NCBI RefSeq assembly: GCF_028858725.1
Contig: NC_084767.1
Span: 20,599,895-20,663,894 of the forward strand
Length of the DNA: 64,000 bases
Source of the DNA: Colius striatus
Lineage: Eukaryota; Chordata; Aves; Coliiformes; Coliidae
Direction: 5' to 3'
The translations under genes and the position numbers were made by a program. The first letter of the stretch is position 1. The number at the start of each line of letters is the position of its first letter. Positions 55,001 through 64,000 of the stretch are shown in pieces. The notes beneath the pieces were generated by a model that made no database searches, had not been told where the DNA came from, and worked only from the letters and a program-made list of their open reading frames with translations.

Positions 55001-57994
55001 TAATGTCATAAAAAATACATTTCCTTTTTTCCACAAATCAGTATGGCTCTGTTCTGCATCACCTCAATTTTTTTTGAGGAATGGCCTCAAAGTCCTATGT
55101 GTAAAGAAAAATATTCTATTTTGGTTTTATAACCAAGTTCAGTTTTTTGATACTGTTCATCTCCTACATACAGCTTTATACTGACAAAGGGAACACCTAC
55201 ATCATTCTTTTTGTTTTAAAAGCAGCAATTACATGTATCCTTTCAGGACAATGAAAGTGGTCAATGACTCTGGAACCAGAAGACAGGTGAGGGTAGTACC
55301 TTAGGAGGACCTCCTTCATGTTATAAGGCAATAAAACATCTGACAACTACTTGAACGTATGTGAATTGGCCATTTCTTAAACTACTTTGAGGATGAATGA
55401 TAAGAAATTAGCCCTGCCTGTATAAAGCTTCTCATACTACACTATGGCAAGCAATTGGAGAAACAGGCTTTAACAACATAATTTACAATCTTGGATTGCC
55501 TTGCCTGATAGTCTAACAGAATAAATCAGGAAGCAACATCAATCTTGTGGCAACTGAATCACTGGTTACTGAATCAGATTAAAGTCTGGAATTTGTTACC
55601 ACATCTTGCTATCTCCCAAACTTTACCATCTCTTTATCTGTAATCAAGTTGCAGAGTTCTAGCCAGGCTCCCCAGTGCAAAGGTAAGACATGGGCAGCTT
55701 CAACAAAGACATCTATTGCTTCTTTCACCAGGTCCAGCTTCCGCAGCACAACACCATACCTGTAAAGAGAGCCAGCAAGTTAACCAGAACCATAAAACCA
55801 CGTACCCACACAAATACGGGAGTACCTTAGAAATGCATGCACTTACAGATAAAGGCCAAATCCATCCAGCTCCCGTGCCTTGTGTTTCTTGCTGAGCTCA
55901 ACTCTCAATTCTCGTAGAGCTTCATTTTTCACCTGTCCTTTTTCCAGAGGTCCTACACAAAAAGAAAGGCCAACAGTTAGCTTTCCATCAAGAGTCTTAT
56001 CACAGAAATTGCAAAGTCCAGGGTATATTCAGAATCGTGACTGACGTGACCTGAAGGCTTCACACCCTGTGATTAGTATCCTCTTTTTAAAATAAAATCA
56101 GTCGGATTACACACTTTAATGGAGGAACTGATGGGTGAAAATCTGTAACCTGTCTTAAGCCAATGAATTGAGAGAGAATGAAAGAAATCACATTACAGCA
56201 CACTGTTATCCAAAAATTGAGAGGAAACCCATAAAACCAAGATGATTTACATAAAGAGGCATTACTGGAAGCTTCATTACATTATCTTGTGTTTCTTGAC
56301 ACCACAGACTTACCTAAACTATCCACTGTCTCATCATCCTTCTTCTTTTCCCCCGACTGTGAAAAAGGTAAAAAGAACAAGGTTACAACAGCATATTCCT
56401 TATGCTGTCTGCAACACTAGCAGCATGTAAACTGAGTTTTCATAAACACTTCAGTTTTAAGAAGAATACCCCTATTTCCCTTCCCTCCAAACAAACGACT
56501 TGGACTTCTGGATGGTTATTTGGAACAGAACAGGTAAAAGACAAGGTATGCCGGAGAGGGGTGGGAATCTGAGTTCAGTGTTAAAAGGTGACTTTTCCTT
56601 CTCACTTACCAAGTATCTAGAGTACATGTACAAGAAGTAAGCTTTCTGACTCTTGCAGCCCCGTAGAAAATAGGCAGCCCTGTCATACTCCTTTAGATCA
56701 AAGTAAGACTTTGCTAACGTGTAGGCATCCAGGTCACGAGCATCCTCCTGCAGGGACATGGAAGAATTTTAAGACCTCAGAAGCTCTGACATGCTTTAAG
56801 AAAAATCACCTAGTTCCAAGCACATCAATGAATTGCTCTGAAAGCTATTTTTTTTTTCTTTTTTCCATCCTCAAAAATGATCTGAGTGCCATTAAAACAG
56901 TCTCTCTATTCCCTCAAATGATCAGATTCCTAGTTCTCAAATATGGAGTACAGACTAGTCAGAAACATTTAAACGGTAATATTCTAGAAAACAAATTGTG
57001 GCAAGCTGCTAGAAAGCATGAATTAGCTGTTAAATGAGTAGGAATGACTGCAAATAAGAAACCTATTCCGGAATTCCAAATCAAACAATATTACCCACTA
57101 ACCTAAACACAAATTCCACAGTAGCTATGCCTTGAAACACACTTATGTTACACTGCTGTAGTTTACCAAAACTGGCATATACCTAGAAGTCCTACTGTGT
57201 ACCTAAAGAGGTGGAGGTAGAGATACAATGTCGTTTCTCTTGTGTCCTGAGAAGCACAAGTTTAATGCCAGAGCATAATCTGTATTAAAATAAAATTTTG
57301 CCTTAGTAAAGATGGATAAAAAATAAAGATTAAGCAGGACGATTTCAAATTCTGCTCACTGAGCACCTCGCCTAGGGCACAGCGACACGTAAAGTGGAAC
57401 GCTTTCATCCACCCCATTAAACTTATAACGGGAAAGAAGCTGCCCAGCATTACAAACCGTGCAGCGCTAGAAACAGCTGCCTGCACGCGTTTTTAGAAAG
57501 GTCGCTACCGTACGTTCTCCTCAGGAGCTGCCGGCAGGACTGAAAAGCAGCCCGCGAGCCCCGTCGGCAAGAGGAGCTGCAGCCCATTCCCTCGGGCTTG
57601 CAGCCACCCGCGGGCGCACAAGGCGCCGAGGTGCGCTCCCGCCCCGCGCGCGGCGGCTCGGCAGCGGGGCCCGTACCGTACCTCCGTGAGCGCAGGCGGC
57701 GGCGGCAGCTCGCTCAGCGGCAGAGGGTCCAGGGCAAAGGCCAGCTCCGAGGCCCTGCGGGAAGAGACAGCCGTTAGCGCCAGGCCTGCCGCCCGCCGGA
57801 CCGGGCCGCGCCGGGCTGGGCTGGGCGGAGCGGAGCCCGGCCTACCCGCACAGCCACGGCGCTCACCACTTGCCGCTGTGCTGTAGGCCGCGCTCGCGGC
57901 TCCGCTCCGCCACGCTCAGCAGCTGCTTCTTGATCTCCCGCAGGTCCGAGAAGTCGCCGCTCCCCACGCCCGCCGGCACTCCCGCAGCCGCCAT
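49002..57994 (-). CDS. CDC23: CDC23 / APC8, anaphase-promoting complex subunit 8, complete 16-exon coding region
   Basis: Coding exons on the minus strand: 57867..57994, 57682..57754, 56610..56747, 56314..56356, 55847..55952, 55627..55759, 54283..54460, 54093..54190, 53785..53866, 53098..53251, 52828..52947, 51917..51992, 51547..51608, 50608..50686, 50390..50509, 49002..49172. Every intron is GT-AG, phases match throughout, and the sum is 586 codons plus TGA. The human protein is 597; the bird start lacks most of the Ala/Val-rich leader and begins [15 protein letters not shown] before the conserved [11 protein letters not shown]. Residues about 60-530 are tetratricopeptide repeats; the clearest are at about 335-453 ([60 protein letters not shown]). 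The tail carries proline-directed Ser/Thr sites ([17 protein letters not shown]). Known role: APC8 forms a homodimeric TPR scaffold in the APC/C ubiquitin ligase and helps bind the coactivator C-box, driving mitotic exit in the nucleus. The gene is intact and conserved. Confidence 0.98.
49682..50230 (+). mobile_element. ERV LTR inside CDC23 intron 15, antisense to the gene
   Basis: It opens TGTCCTGGTTTTGGCTGGGA, then GAGTCAATTTTCCTCCTAGTAGCTG, GACCCAAACTAGCCAAAAGG, CATACCATAGGACATCATG, a T-rich/TTATTA block near 50,037-50,100, and GGGGAGTGACCACACAGGG...GTTGCCAGC toward the end. This is the complement of the family seen at 61.2 kb. The right boundary is approximate. It lies between coding exons 15 and 16, 160 bases from exon 15, without touching splice sites. 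Confidence 0.78.
52056..52078. repeat. (CA)n microsatellite in CDC23 intron 11
   Basis: About 11 perfect CA units, 64 bases upstream (on the gene strand) of coding exon 12. Confidence 0.9.
52197..52708 (-). mobile_element. CR1 LINE 3' fragment in CDC23 intron 11
   Basis: GGGAATCATTTTGGTTGGAAAAGACCTTTAAGATC, then GGAGTCCAACCACTGACCTCACACTG, CACCACCTCCCTGGGCAGCCTGTG and GGTGCAGCCTCACCAGCAC: a typical reversed CR1 of the 'TTTGGTTGGAAAAGACC' type, lacking the microsatellite tail. It is in the same orientation as CDC23. The frame is broken. Confidence 0.9.
54644..55626 (-). other. CDC23 intron 6
   Basis: The right-hand part of the longest gap between CDC23 exons 6 and 7 (55,627 to 54,460). AT-rich unique sequence; no repeat or hidden exon is recognised, and the reading frame across exons 6 and 7 is complete without one. 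Confidence 0.6.
56748..57681 (-). other. CDC23 intron 2
   Basis: About 0.93 kb between coding exons 2 and 3, CpG-rich at its right end where it leaves the promoter island. No further features. Confidence 0.7.
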
Positions 57995-58240
57995 CCCGCC
58001 GGCGCGCCTCTCAGCCAATCAGCGCCCCGCATACTGAGAGCTCTCCCGCTCGGTAGACGCAGCCTTCCCCTTGGGTGAGCCCGAGCAGCCTCGCTGCCAA
58101 TGAGAGCAGGCGCGCGGCGGGGCGGGGCGTGGCCGCCTCCCCTCACGGCCGGGCGGGGCCGCGCGGAGCAGCGGCGGCGCGGGGCTGCTGGCACAGACGG
58201 CTCCCCGCACAGATCATCGCTTGGTGTATTGCAGCGCCGG
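57520..58240. promoter_or_regulatory. CDC23: CDC23 CpG-island promoter with two CCAAT boxes
   Basis: A CpG-rich block covers CDC23 coding exons 1 and 2 and about 240 bases upstream of the ATG. Two CCAAT boxes read on the plus strand at 58,015-58,019 (in AGCCAATCAGCG, a classical NF-Y context) and 58,097-58,101 (GCCAATGAGAG), about 82 bases apart. The nearer one is only about 20 bases above the ATG, so the 5' UTR must be short or must include it. Paired CCAAT boxes without TATA are common in cell-cycle and bidirectional promoters. In mammals KIF20A starts head-to-head with CDC23; no kinesin exon is seen here on the other side within 6 kb. Confidence 0.75.
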
Positions 58241-60560
58241 GGGCAGGAGGGATCTCTCCTCCTAACATGAGCAGCGTTTATGTACGTGAAGAGAATGAAT
58301 ATCCATCTAATGCATAGGCTGACACGCGAAACTGCTTCCATGCTCGGGTACTGGCTTTGGGAAGTGGTCTATGGCTGAGGGAGACTTTAACTCAGTTTGT
58401 TCATATTTGATCACAACTCACAACTTTTTCTGTAGTTTCTGCTGTCGTAACTTAGCCATCAGAACCAGGATGCTCAGTATTGGCTGGCACACAAGTTGCC
58501 CATCAGCACACAGACTGGCTTATGTTGTTTGTGCAACGTTTACACCAGGGGGCATCTCCTTCCTTTCTTGGTTTCCCAACTATGCAAAATTTCATCTGTC
58601 CAAGGGGATCTGTTCTTTTTATCTTTGGTATCAGTTACAGCAAAACAAGATGCTCTGGTAGAGACTAAATACAAGGATTCCAAGTGCTTCTTCATTTTCT
58701 GGAGATGTGGAACTGTTTATCTTAGTGCCATGCTTTCCTCATCTTCTGACCTTTGCTTTTTGAAATTTTGAAGTAGTTTGCACCTGCTTTGTGCATGCTA
58801 TCAGAATGTTACTAGCTGCTTGGGCTTTGTGTCTTTCCACTAAGGTAGATAATTGTCTTTCTTTAACGTCCACCCTGAGGTGCAGAAGCTACTGTTTTTT
58901 ACAGAGACTAGAGAAATCTAGAAGAAAGCCTTTCTGAGACATCTAAGAAAGGGTTAATATTGTATGGAGACTTTATGGAGGGCCTTCCCCCAGGCAACTG
59001 AAAATCTCATTCACTGATGACTTAGTGTTTATTCTTAATTTTCCTTCTGCTATATTTAATTAAAATGTATGTGGTTTGAGTTTTAGACTAGCAGCTCATG
59101 TTGGATGAAAGCTGAGGACCCAAGTCCAATAACATGAAAACATCATAATCACGAAACACCATTCTTTCTTGTTGCTAGTTGATTAGTTCCTAGATGATAG
59201 CAGAAATACTCTGAAAGAAATTATGTAGTATCGGTCTACTACCTTGCCCTCAGGTTCTTGTCTTCAAGGTCCTAACACCTCCTAACTTAGTATCATTGGA
59301 AAATTTTCAGTCCTATACTACTACTTCATGTGCTAAAAATTGTAATTTAAAATCATTAGAATCAGTCCTCATATTGGTATCTCAAATGTGTACTTTTAAC
59401 CCAATGTTTTCTTCTTAATTTCACCCTATGTTTATTTTTCTGATGCATTTTTTCTGTGGAGCTGTGAGAACTTCACTGGAATTATACTAGAATGTGATTT
59501 TTTTTTTTTTAATTCTAGAATCTGATTTTTTAGAATGTGGGGTTTTTTTGGTTTTGTTTTTTTTTTTAGATAATGTTTGGTTCTAACAGTACAGAAATCT
59601 AAGCACTTGTCTTGAGGTCACTGTACTCCACAAGTTTTTAAGCTTTTCCAGAATTAATAATACACCTTTGTGCTCATTCTAGTATCAGAATGTCAGCTTT
59701 AACTCTCTCTTTAAAAAGAGAAATTAAGGAGTAATACTGTGAAAATTCATTTTGTATGTCATTTGCAGATTATTCTTTTTCTCTTTTGCTGGTCATGAGG
59801 GCAGTATATACTTTGTACTGTGAAAGTGTCCCTCATAACCACTTATTTTGTTACAGAAGTGATTCGAATCAGAGGAACCAGTGTTGGTATTGGCTGCAAG
59901 TTTACTGGTAATGAAAAGAATGTAACTGATTAGCATGATGTCGCCATATCTGATTCATTATTACCATAAGGAAAGTTGGGGTTTTTTTCATGAACCACTG
60001 AATGTCAGTATTTCTTCTTACACTGAATCCAGTTTAGATTCTAACGCTACCACCAGCTTTCAATTTGTCAATGATTAGTACGACAATTTCTAGGTTGTCA
60101 CTGTGTTAATCTGGAACCATTTAAACTGGAGCAGCCTGATGAAATCAAAATTGTTCTATAAAGGCTGATAGAAATAGGAATAGCCCAGTTTATTGTTGAA
60201 GTGGGAAATGATGGATTATTTACATTTGGTCATGCAAACAGTCAAAGCAAATTAGTCCATTGTTTAAAGTCTGGTTTTAGTATTACATATATTTTTACTC
60301 TCTTAATTGTAGCCAAATGTGTTGTAAGCTCAGTTGTAGCTTTGACAGAAAATACTTCTATTGCTCTGCTAGCCCATACATCCAAGTTGTAAGTAGAAGA
60401 TTCTTTCATATTCTTGTTATTACAAAGACAGGTCTAGTCAGCATACAAAATACCTGACCCATTTCTCATTCCCTCACCTTGCCCCACCCCAAAACACAGA
60501 TGAAAAGAGACTTTTTTTTTTTCTGAAGACACATTTTTGTTGTCTTTACAGTTTCTCGTC
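58241..60560. other. Sequence upstream of CDC23
   Basis: Unique, T-rich in places (59,498-59,570). I looked for KIF20A, the usual head-to-head neighbour, and saw no kinesin motor or P-loop frame. Small plus-strand frames at 58,371-58,771 are not recognisable. A non-coding divergent transcript cannot be excluded. Confidence 0.45.
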
Positions 60561-60637
60561 TCTTCTCTTCTCTTCTCTTCTCTTCTCTTCTCTTCTCTTC
60601 TCTTCTCTTCTCTTCTCTTCTCTTCTCTTCTCTTCTC
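60561..60637. repeat. (TCTTC)15 pentanucleotide microsatellite
   Basis: Fifteen perfect TCTTC units (AGAAG on the other strand) with a partial sixteenth. The perfect array implies recent length change. It creates a spurious minus-strand KRREE-repeat reading frame. Confidence 0.97.
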
Positions 60638-60751
60638 CATTTCTGGGGATCAACAACTGGAGAGGAATCTTCTGTACTCCTAAATTTCGGTTTTGATATT
60701 TATTTGGTTTATGTACAGATGTTCAGATCCTTCAAGAATCCAGTGAGTGAT

Positions 60752-60772
60752 GTATGTGTGTGTGTGTGTGTG
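60752..60772. repeat. (TG)n microsatellite
   Basis: Short run of about nine TG units followed by GCGTGTCTGAGAGAGAG. Confidence 0.85.
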
Positions 60773-61177
60773 CGTGTCTGAGAGAGAGGGGGGTAATTTT
60801 ATCAAAGTCTATTTACCTTCAGTTTTGGGTGCACTGTGTATTACATGCTCTTTTCTGTCTGGAAACTGGTGATGTGCTTGAAATACTCTGTGGTTTCAAT
60901 AAGAAGTATTAAACCATCTACAAAAATGCACAAAGTGCTACTTACTTGAATGCTGGCTGAAATCTAGGCAAAACACCCTTTTCATCAGGTTCCTGATATG
61001 TGCCACTTGGGCAGCTATGCTCTAGCTGTTCATATGATTGCATCTCTAGAAGAGCAGCAGTTCTGATAGCAGTGACATACTGAGCTGTTTACTGAAAAAG
61101 CATGTTTATTTTTTGGTACCCAACCAGATGGATTTGAGTGTGTGAATCAGTGCACACAGTGAACCAGTTTGAGTTGG

Positions 61178-61730
61178 TGTGGTAGTTTGACCCTGTCTGG
61201 ATGCCAGGTGCCCACCACACTGCTCATCCCCCACCTCCTCAGCAAGCCAGGGAAGGGGAGAAAATAAGATGGGAGTCTCGTGGGTTGAGATAAAAGCAGT
61301 TTAATAAAGAAACAGCAAAGCCGCGCGTGGGAAGCGAAGCAAAGGCAGATAAAGCTGTTACTCTCTACTTGCCATCAGCAGCGATGTCCAGCCACCTCCA
61401 GAGAAGCAGGATTTTGGTATGTGTAGCGGTTGCTTTTGGAAGGCCAGAAATGAATCTTGCCTCCCCTTCCTGCTCCTCTCTGCCAGTTTATATTACTGAG
61501 CTGACGTCATATGGTATGGAATATCTCCTTGGTCAGCCTGGGTCAGCTGTTCTGGCCATGGTCTCTCCCAAGGTCGTTCCCACCCACAGCTACTGGTGAA
61601 GGTGAGGTAAGGAATGCTGGAGGGACAGCCCTGATGCTGTGCGAGCAGTAGTCATAATATTGATATCAACAGTAAGCACAGCACTGCAAGAGCTGCTGTG
61701 GAAAATCACTACCATCCCAGACTCACTACA
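61178..61730 (-). mobile_element. ERV LTR, minus orientation, possible 5-bp target duplication
   Basis: On the minus strand it opens TGTAGTGAGTCTGGGATGG and closes GGTCAAACTACCACA, a TG...CA element of 553 bases. It shares GACCCAGGCTGACCAAGGAG, CATACCATATGACGTCA and TTAAACTGC-type landmarks with the copy in CDC23 intron 15. The flanks are GTTGG on the left and GTCGG on the right, a possible 5-bp duplication with one mismatch. The closing part resembles a different LTR type (GCCAGGTGCCCACC), suggesting a recombinant family. No internal genes. Confidence 0.75.
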
Positions 61731-63407
61731 GTCGGTGGAGTAGTTTGCCAGCTGCTGAAACTGTTATTTGTGGTTCCAACTATTCAGCAAGAGGTGGCAC
61801 TTTGGGCGCATTCTTAAAGCAGCAAGAAGAGTCTGGAAGGATACTTAATGATAGCCAAGAGTTCAATAATTCAATTGCGGAAGACTTGCTTCATAATGAG
61901 AACTCATAATACTTCATATCATTCCATTACGTATTAGATGTGTCTTTTAAGTGACACCCAGGGCTGGCTTTTAGAGCAGGGCACTAATTAAATCCTCTGT
62001 GCATGAAAACTGATAATATCTTAGGGTTATACAGATTAACCTGCTGTACTGGGTGACATTGGAAGAGCGGGCACTTGTTCACCATGTCATGGCACAGCTA
62101 CCCGGATGACACAAATATGGTAGCAAAAGCAATGGTCAGTATGTGTGTGTTTGAATTGTGTCCATCATACAAATGGGTTCTGTAGATAGTTACTTTAAAA
62201 GGATATATTTATTTACATCTTCAAATGTAGGGCTGATGCTCAATGAAATCCAATGTAAGTGGCCTTTAACAAGTCAAGTGTCCCGCCAATACAGGGAATT
62301 TCATCTATTGACAGCTGGAGAAAATCCAGACTTCTGAATTATCTGAATAAAACTTCTTTATTATACTGTTATCAAACTGTAGTTTTTAACTCATTTAAAA
62401 ATCAGTGATGATTACAGATTGTTGTATAATTTTACATGGGGAAATTTGATGTAATAAGAACTTCTTTTCTGCCACTTGTATTCTCTATTGAGCAGTTAAT
62501 GTAACTCCTGCTTTTGCTTGTTGTGTAGGCTGCCAGGATGTCATTAAGGTTACAGCTTGGAAACGTTGTGACCCTAGAGAAGACAGGAGCTGGCCTATCA
62601 GAAATAAGAAAGGTTTTCCAGAAATTTGTATCTGGTCTGTAACAGTTTTCTTTGGACAAGCAATATGTTTAAAATTCTGCAAGTTGTGTGAATTCAGGAT
62701 TTTGTACACATTAAGCGACGTGAAATGTAACCACCTTTCTTTAGCCACCTTTGTAGTTAAAGAAAACCCACATGTTCAGGCCTGTTTCATAGCTGTTGAA
62801 AAGCACTATTTATTCAAGAGGATGGTTTAAAGTACATCTTTACCAGGTTTAGCAGCCTAGTGCAGGTCACCATTTTTATTGTCAGTATAAGACAAACCAA
62901 TGATGCGTCATTTGCCAACCAGTAAGTACTGTGGAGAGGGTAATTGAGAAGGTACTTGGCTTACTTGGTAAGTTGAATTCATGTAAAATGGGAAGATATT
63001 CTTGAAAACAGTGACACTGAAAAGGACTTTGGAGGTATGCACACAAGTGAAAGTGACTTTCTTCCCTGCAGGTGTAGCAAAACCAGGTAACATCATTTCT
63101 GGTACATTTAACCACAAGTAAAGTCCATGGAAGCAATTTTACTTCTGTCAAAAATCAGGAAGTAGTCTCAAAGCCTGGGACACAATTCCTATTCTGACAA
63201 CTTTAACCTGTTCCATGTTCCTTTTGCATAGAATTTTAATAATTTACATTGGAGGAGGGTTTTGGTGATGAGATCTAACCCACTGCAGAAAGTAGAGCCA
63301 CCTGAAAAGCAAGATCGGACTTGGCATTTATCTGTCTGCCTTCTTCATTAAACATAGTGTGATACACTTCCCGCCCCACTCCATCCCTGTCCCACCCCAC
63401 ACTCCTA
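61731..63407. other. Intergenic sequence
   Basis: AT-rich, unique. A plus-strand open segment at 62,533-62,640 follows an acceptor-like TTGTTGTGTAG, but it has no recognisable family and no partner exon. Nothing else is seen. Confidence 0.4.
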
Positions 63408-63984
63408 ACATCAAGAAGAGTGTGGCCAGCAGTTTGAGGGAAGTTCTTCTCCCCCTCTACCCTGGTGAGGCCTCATCTGGAGTCCTGTGTCCAGTTCTGG
63501 GCTCCCCAGCTCAAGAGGGACAGAGAACTTCTGGAGAGAGTCCAGCACAGAGCCACCAAGATGATCAGGGGACTGGAACATCTTCTTTATGAGGAAAAGC
63601 TGTGGGATCTGGGGCTGTTTAGTCTAGAAAAGAGGAGACTGAAGGAGGATCTCATTAATATTAATAAGTATACAAATGATGGATGTCAGGAGCTTGGGGC
63701 ATCATTTTTTTTATGTTGTATCTAGTGATAGGACAAGGGGTAAGGTAAAGAAGCTGTAACACCAAAAGTTCAATCTAAACATAAGAAAATCTATTTCACT
63801 GTATGGGTGAGGGTGCCCTGGCACAGGCTGCCCAGGGAGGGTGTGGAGTCTCCTTCTCTGGAGGTCTTCAAAACCCACCCGGTCGCGGTCCTGTGTGACC
63901 TGATCTAGGTGGACTTGTTTAAGCAGAGGGATTGGACTAGATGATCTTTAGAGGTCCCTTCCAACCCCTACCATTCTATGAATC
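63408..63984 (+). mobile_element. CR1 LINE 3' fragment at the right edge
   Basis: It starts ACATCAAGAAGAGTGTGGCC and ends CCATTCTATGAATCTGA. The frame at 63,465-63,725 shows [20 protein letters not shown] and MIRGLEHL, then breaks near 63,715. It is the same young subfamily as the 4.1- and 45.2-kb copies, with a small deletion near 63,455 that removes the ALV of the usual ALVRPHLES. Confidence 0.93.
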
Positions 63985-64000
63985 TGATTTCAATAATGTC

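Noticed and set aside
58371..58771. Overlapping plus-strand frames of 62-96 codons upstream of CDC23
   Set aside because: The three frames overlap in different phases with no family resemblance, so this is probably chance.
60434..60640. KRREE-repeat protein frame
   Set aside because: It is a translation of the TCTTC microsatellite.
58241..63407. KIF20A as the head-to-head partner of CDC23
   Set aside because: No P-loop (GxTxSGKT-like) or other kinesin motor segment could be found on the plus strand. A distant first exon cannot be excluded.

Overview
This is vertebrate nuclear DNA, almost certainly from a bird. It is intron-rich, sparsely coding, and littered with 3' ends of CR1 LINEs carrying the usual ATTCTATGATTCTATGA-type tails, plus several endogenous-retrovirus LTRs of types familiar from neoavian genomes. 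It has no Alu, L1 or B1 elements. The exact species cannot be told from the sequence.

Two protein-coding genes are supported, both on the minus strand and arranged in tandem. CDC23 (APC8, a tetratricopeptide-repeat subunit of the anaphase-promoting complex) is complete. I could place 16 coding exons between 57,994 and 49,002. All have GT-AG introns, the phases add up, and they give a 586-residue protein. Its CpG-island promoter lies at about 57.5-58.24 kb. About 8 kb downstream lies a second CpG island (about 40.0-41.0 kb), which I interpret as the promoter and non-coding first exon of JAKMIP2. From there a first intron of about 33.7 kb runs left to the ATG-containing exon (6,496-6,765) and the second coding exon (663-1,160). 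The window then ends, so only the first 209 codons of JAKMIP2 are present.

The rest is intron or intergenic DNA. About fifteen CR1 fragments are recognisable, in both orientations and of several subfamilies. Several keep an open C-terminal reverse-transcriptase ORF, so they are fairly young. Four LTR-like elements are well supported (12.3-13.35, 26.3-27.2, 47.5-48.5 and 61.2-61.7 kb), one sits inside CDC23 intron 15 (49.7-50.2 kb), and two more are tentative (17.2-17.7 and 21.07-21.4 kb). A tRNA-Arg(ACG) 3' two-thirds abuts a CR1 at 10.02 kb. From about 29.0 to 36.5 kb, inside JAKMIP2 intron 1, is a 7.5-kb AT-rich stretch with no repeat that I recognise.

I found no clearly new biological system. 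The points most worth a second look are the tRNA-CR1 chimera, the JAKMIP2-CDC23 adjacency (they are megabases apart in human), the GC-rich palindrome next to the JAKMIP2 exon-1 donor, the LTR poly(A) signal just downstream of CDC23, and the repeat-poor block in JAKMIP2 intron 1.
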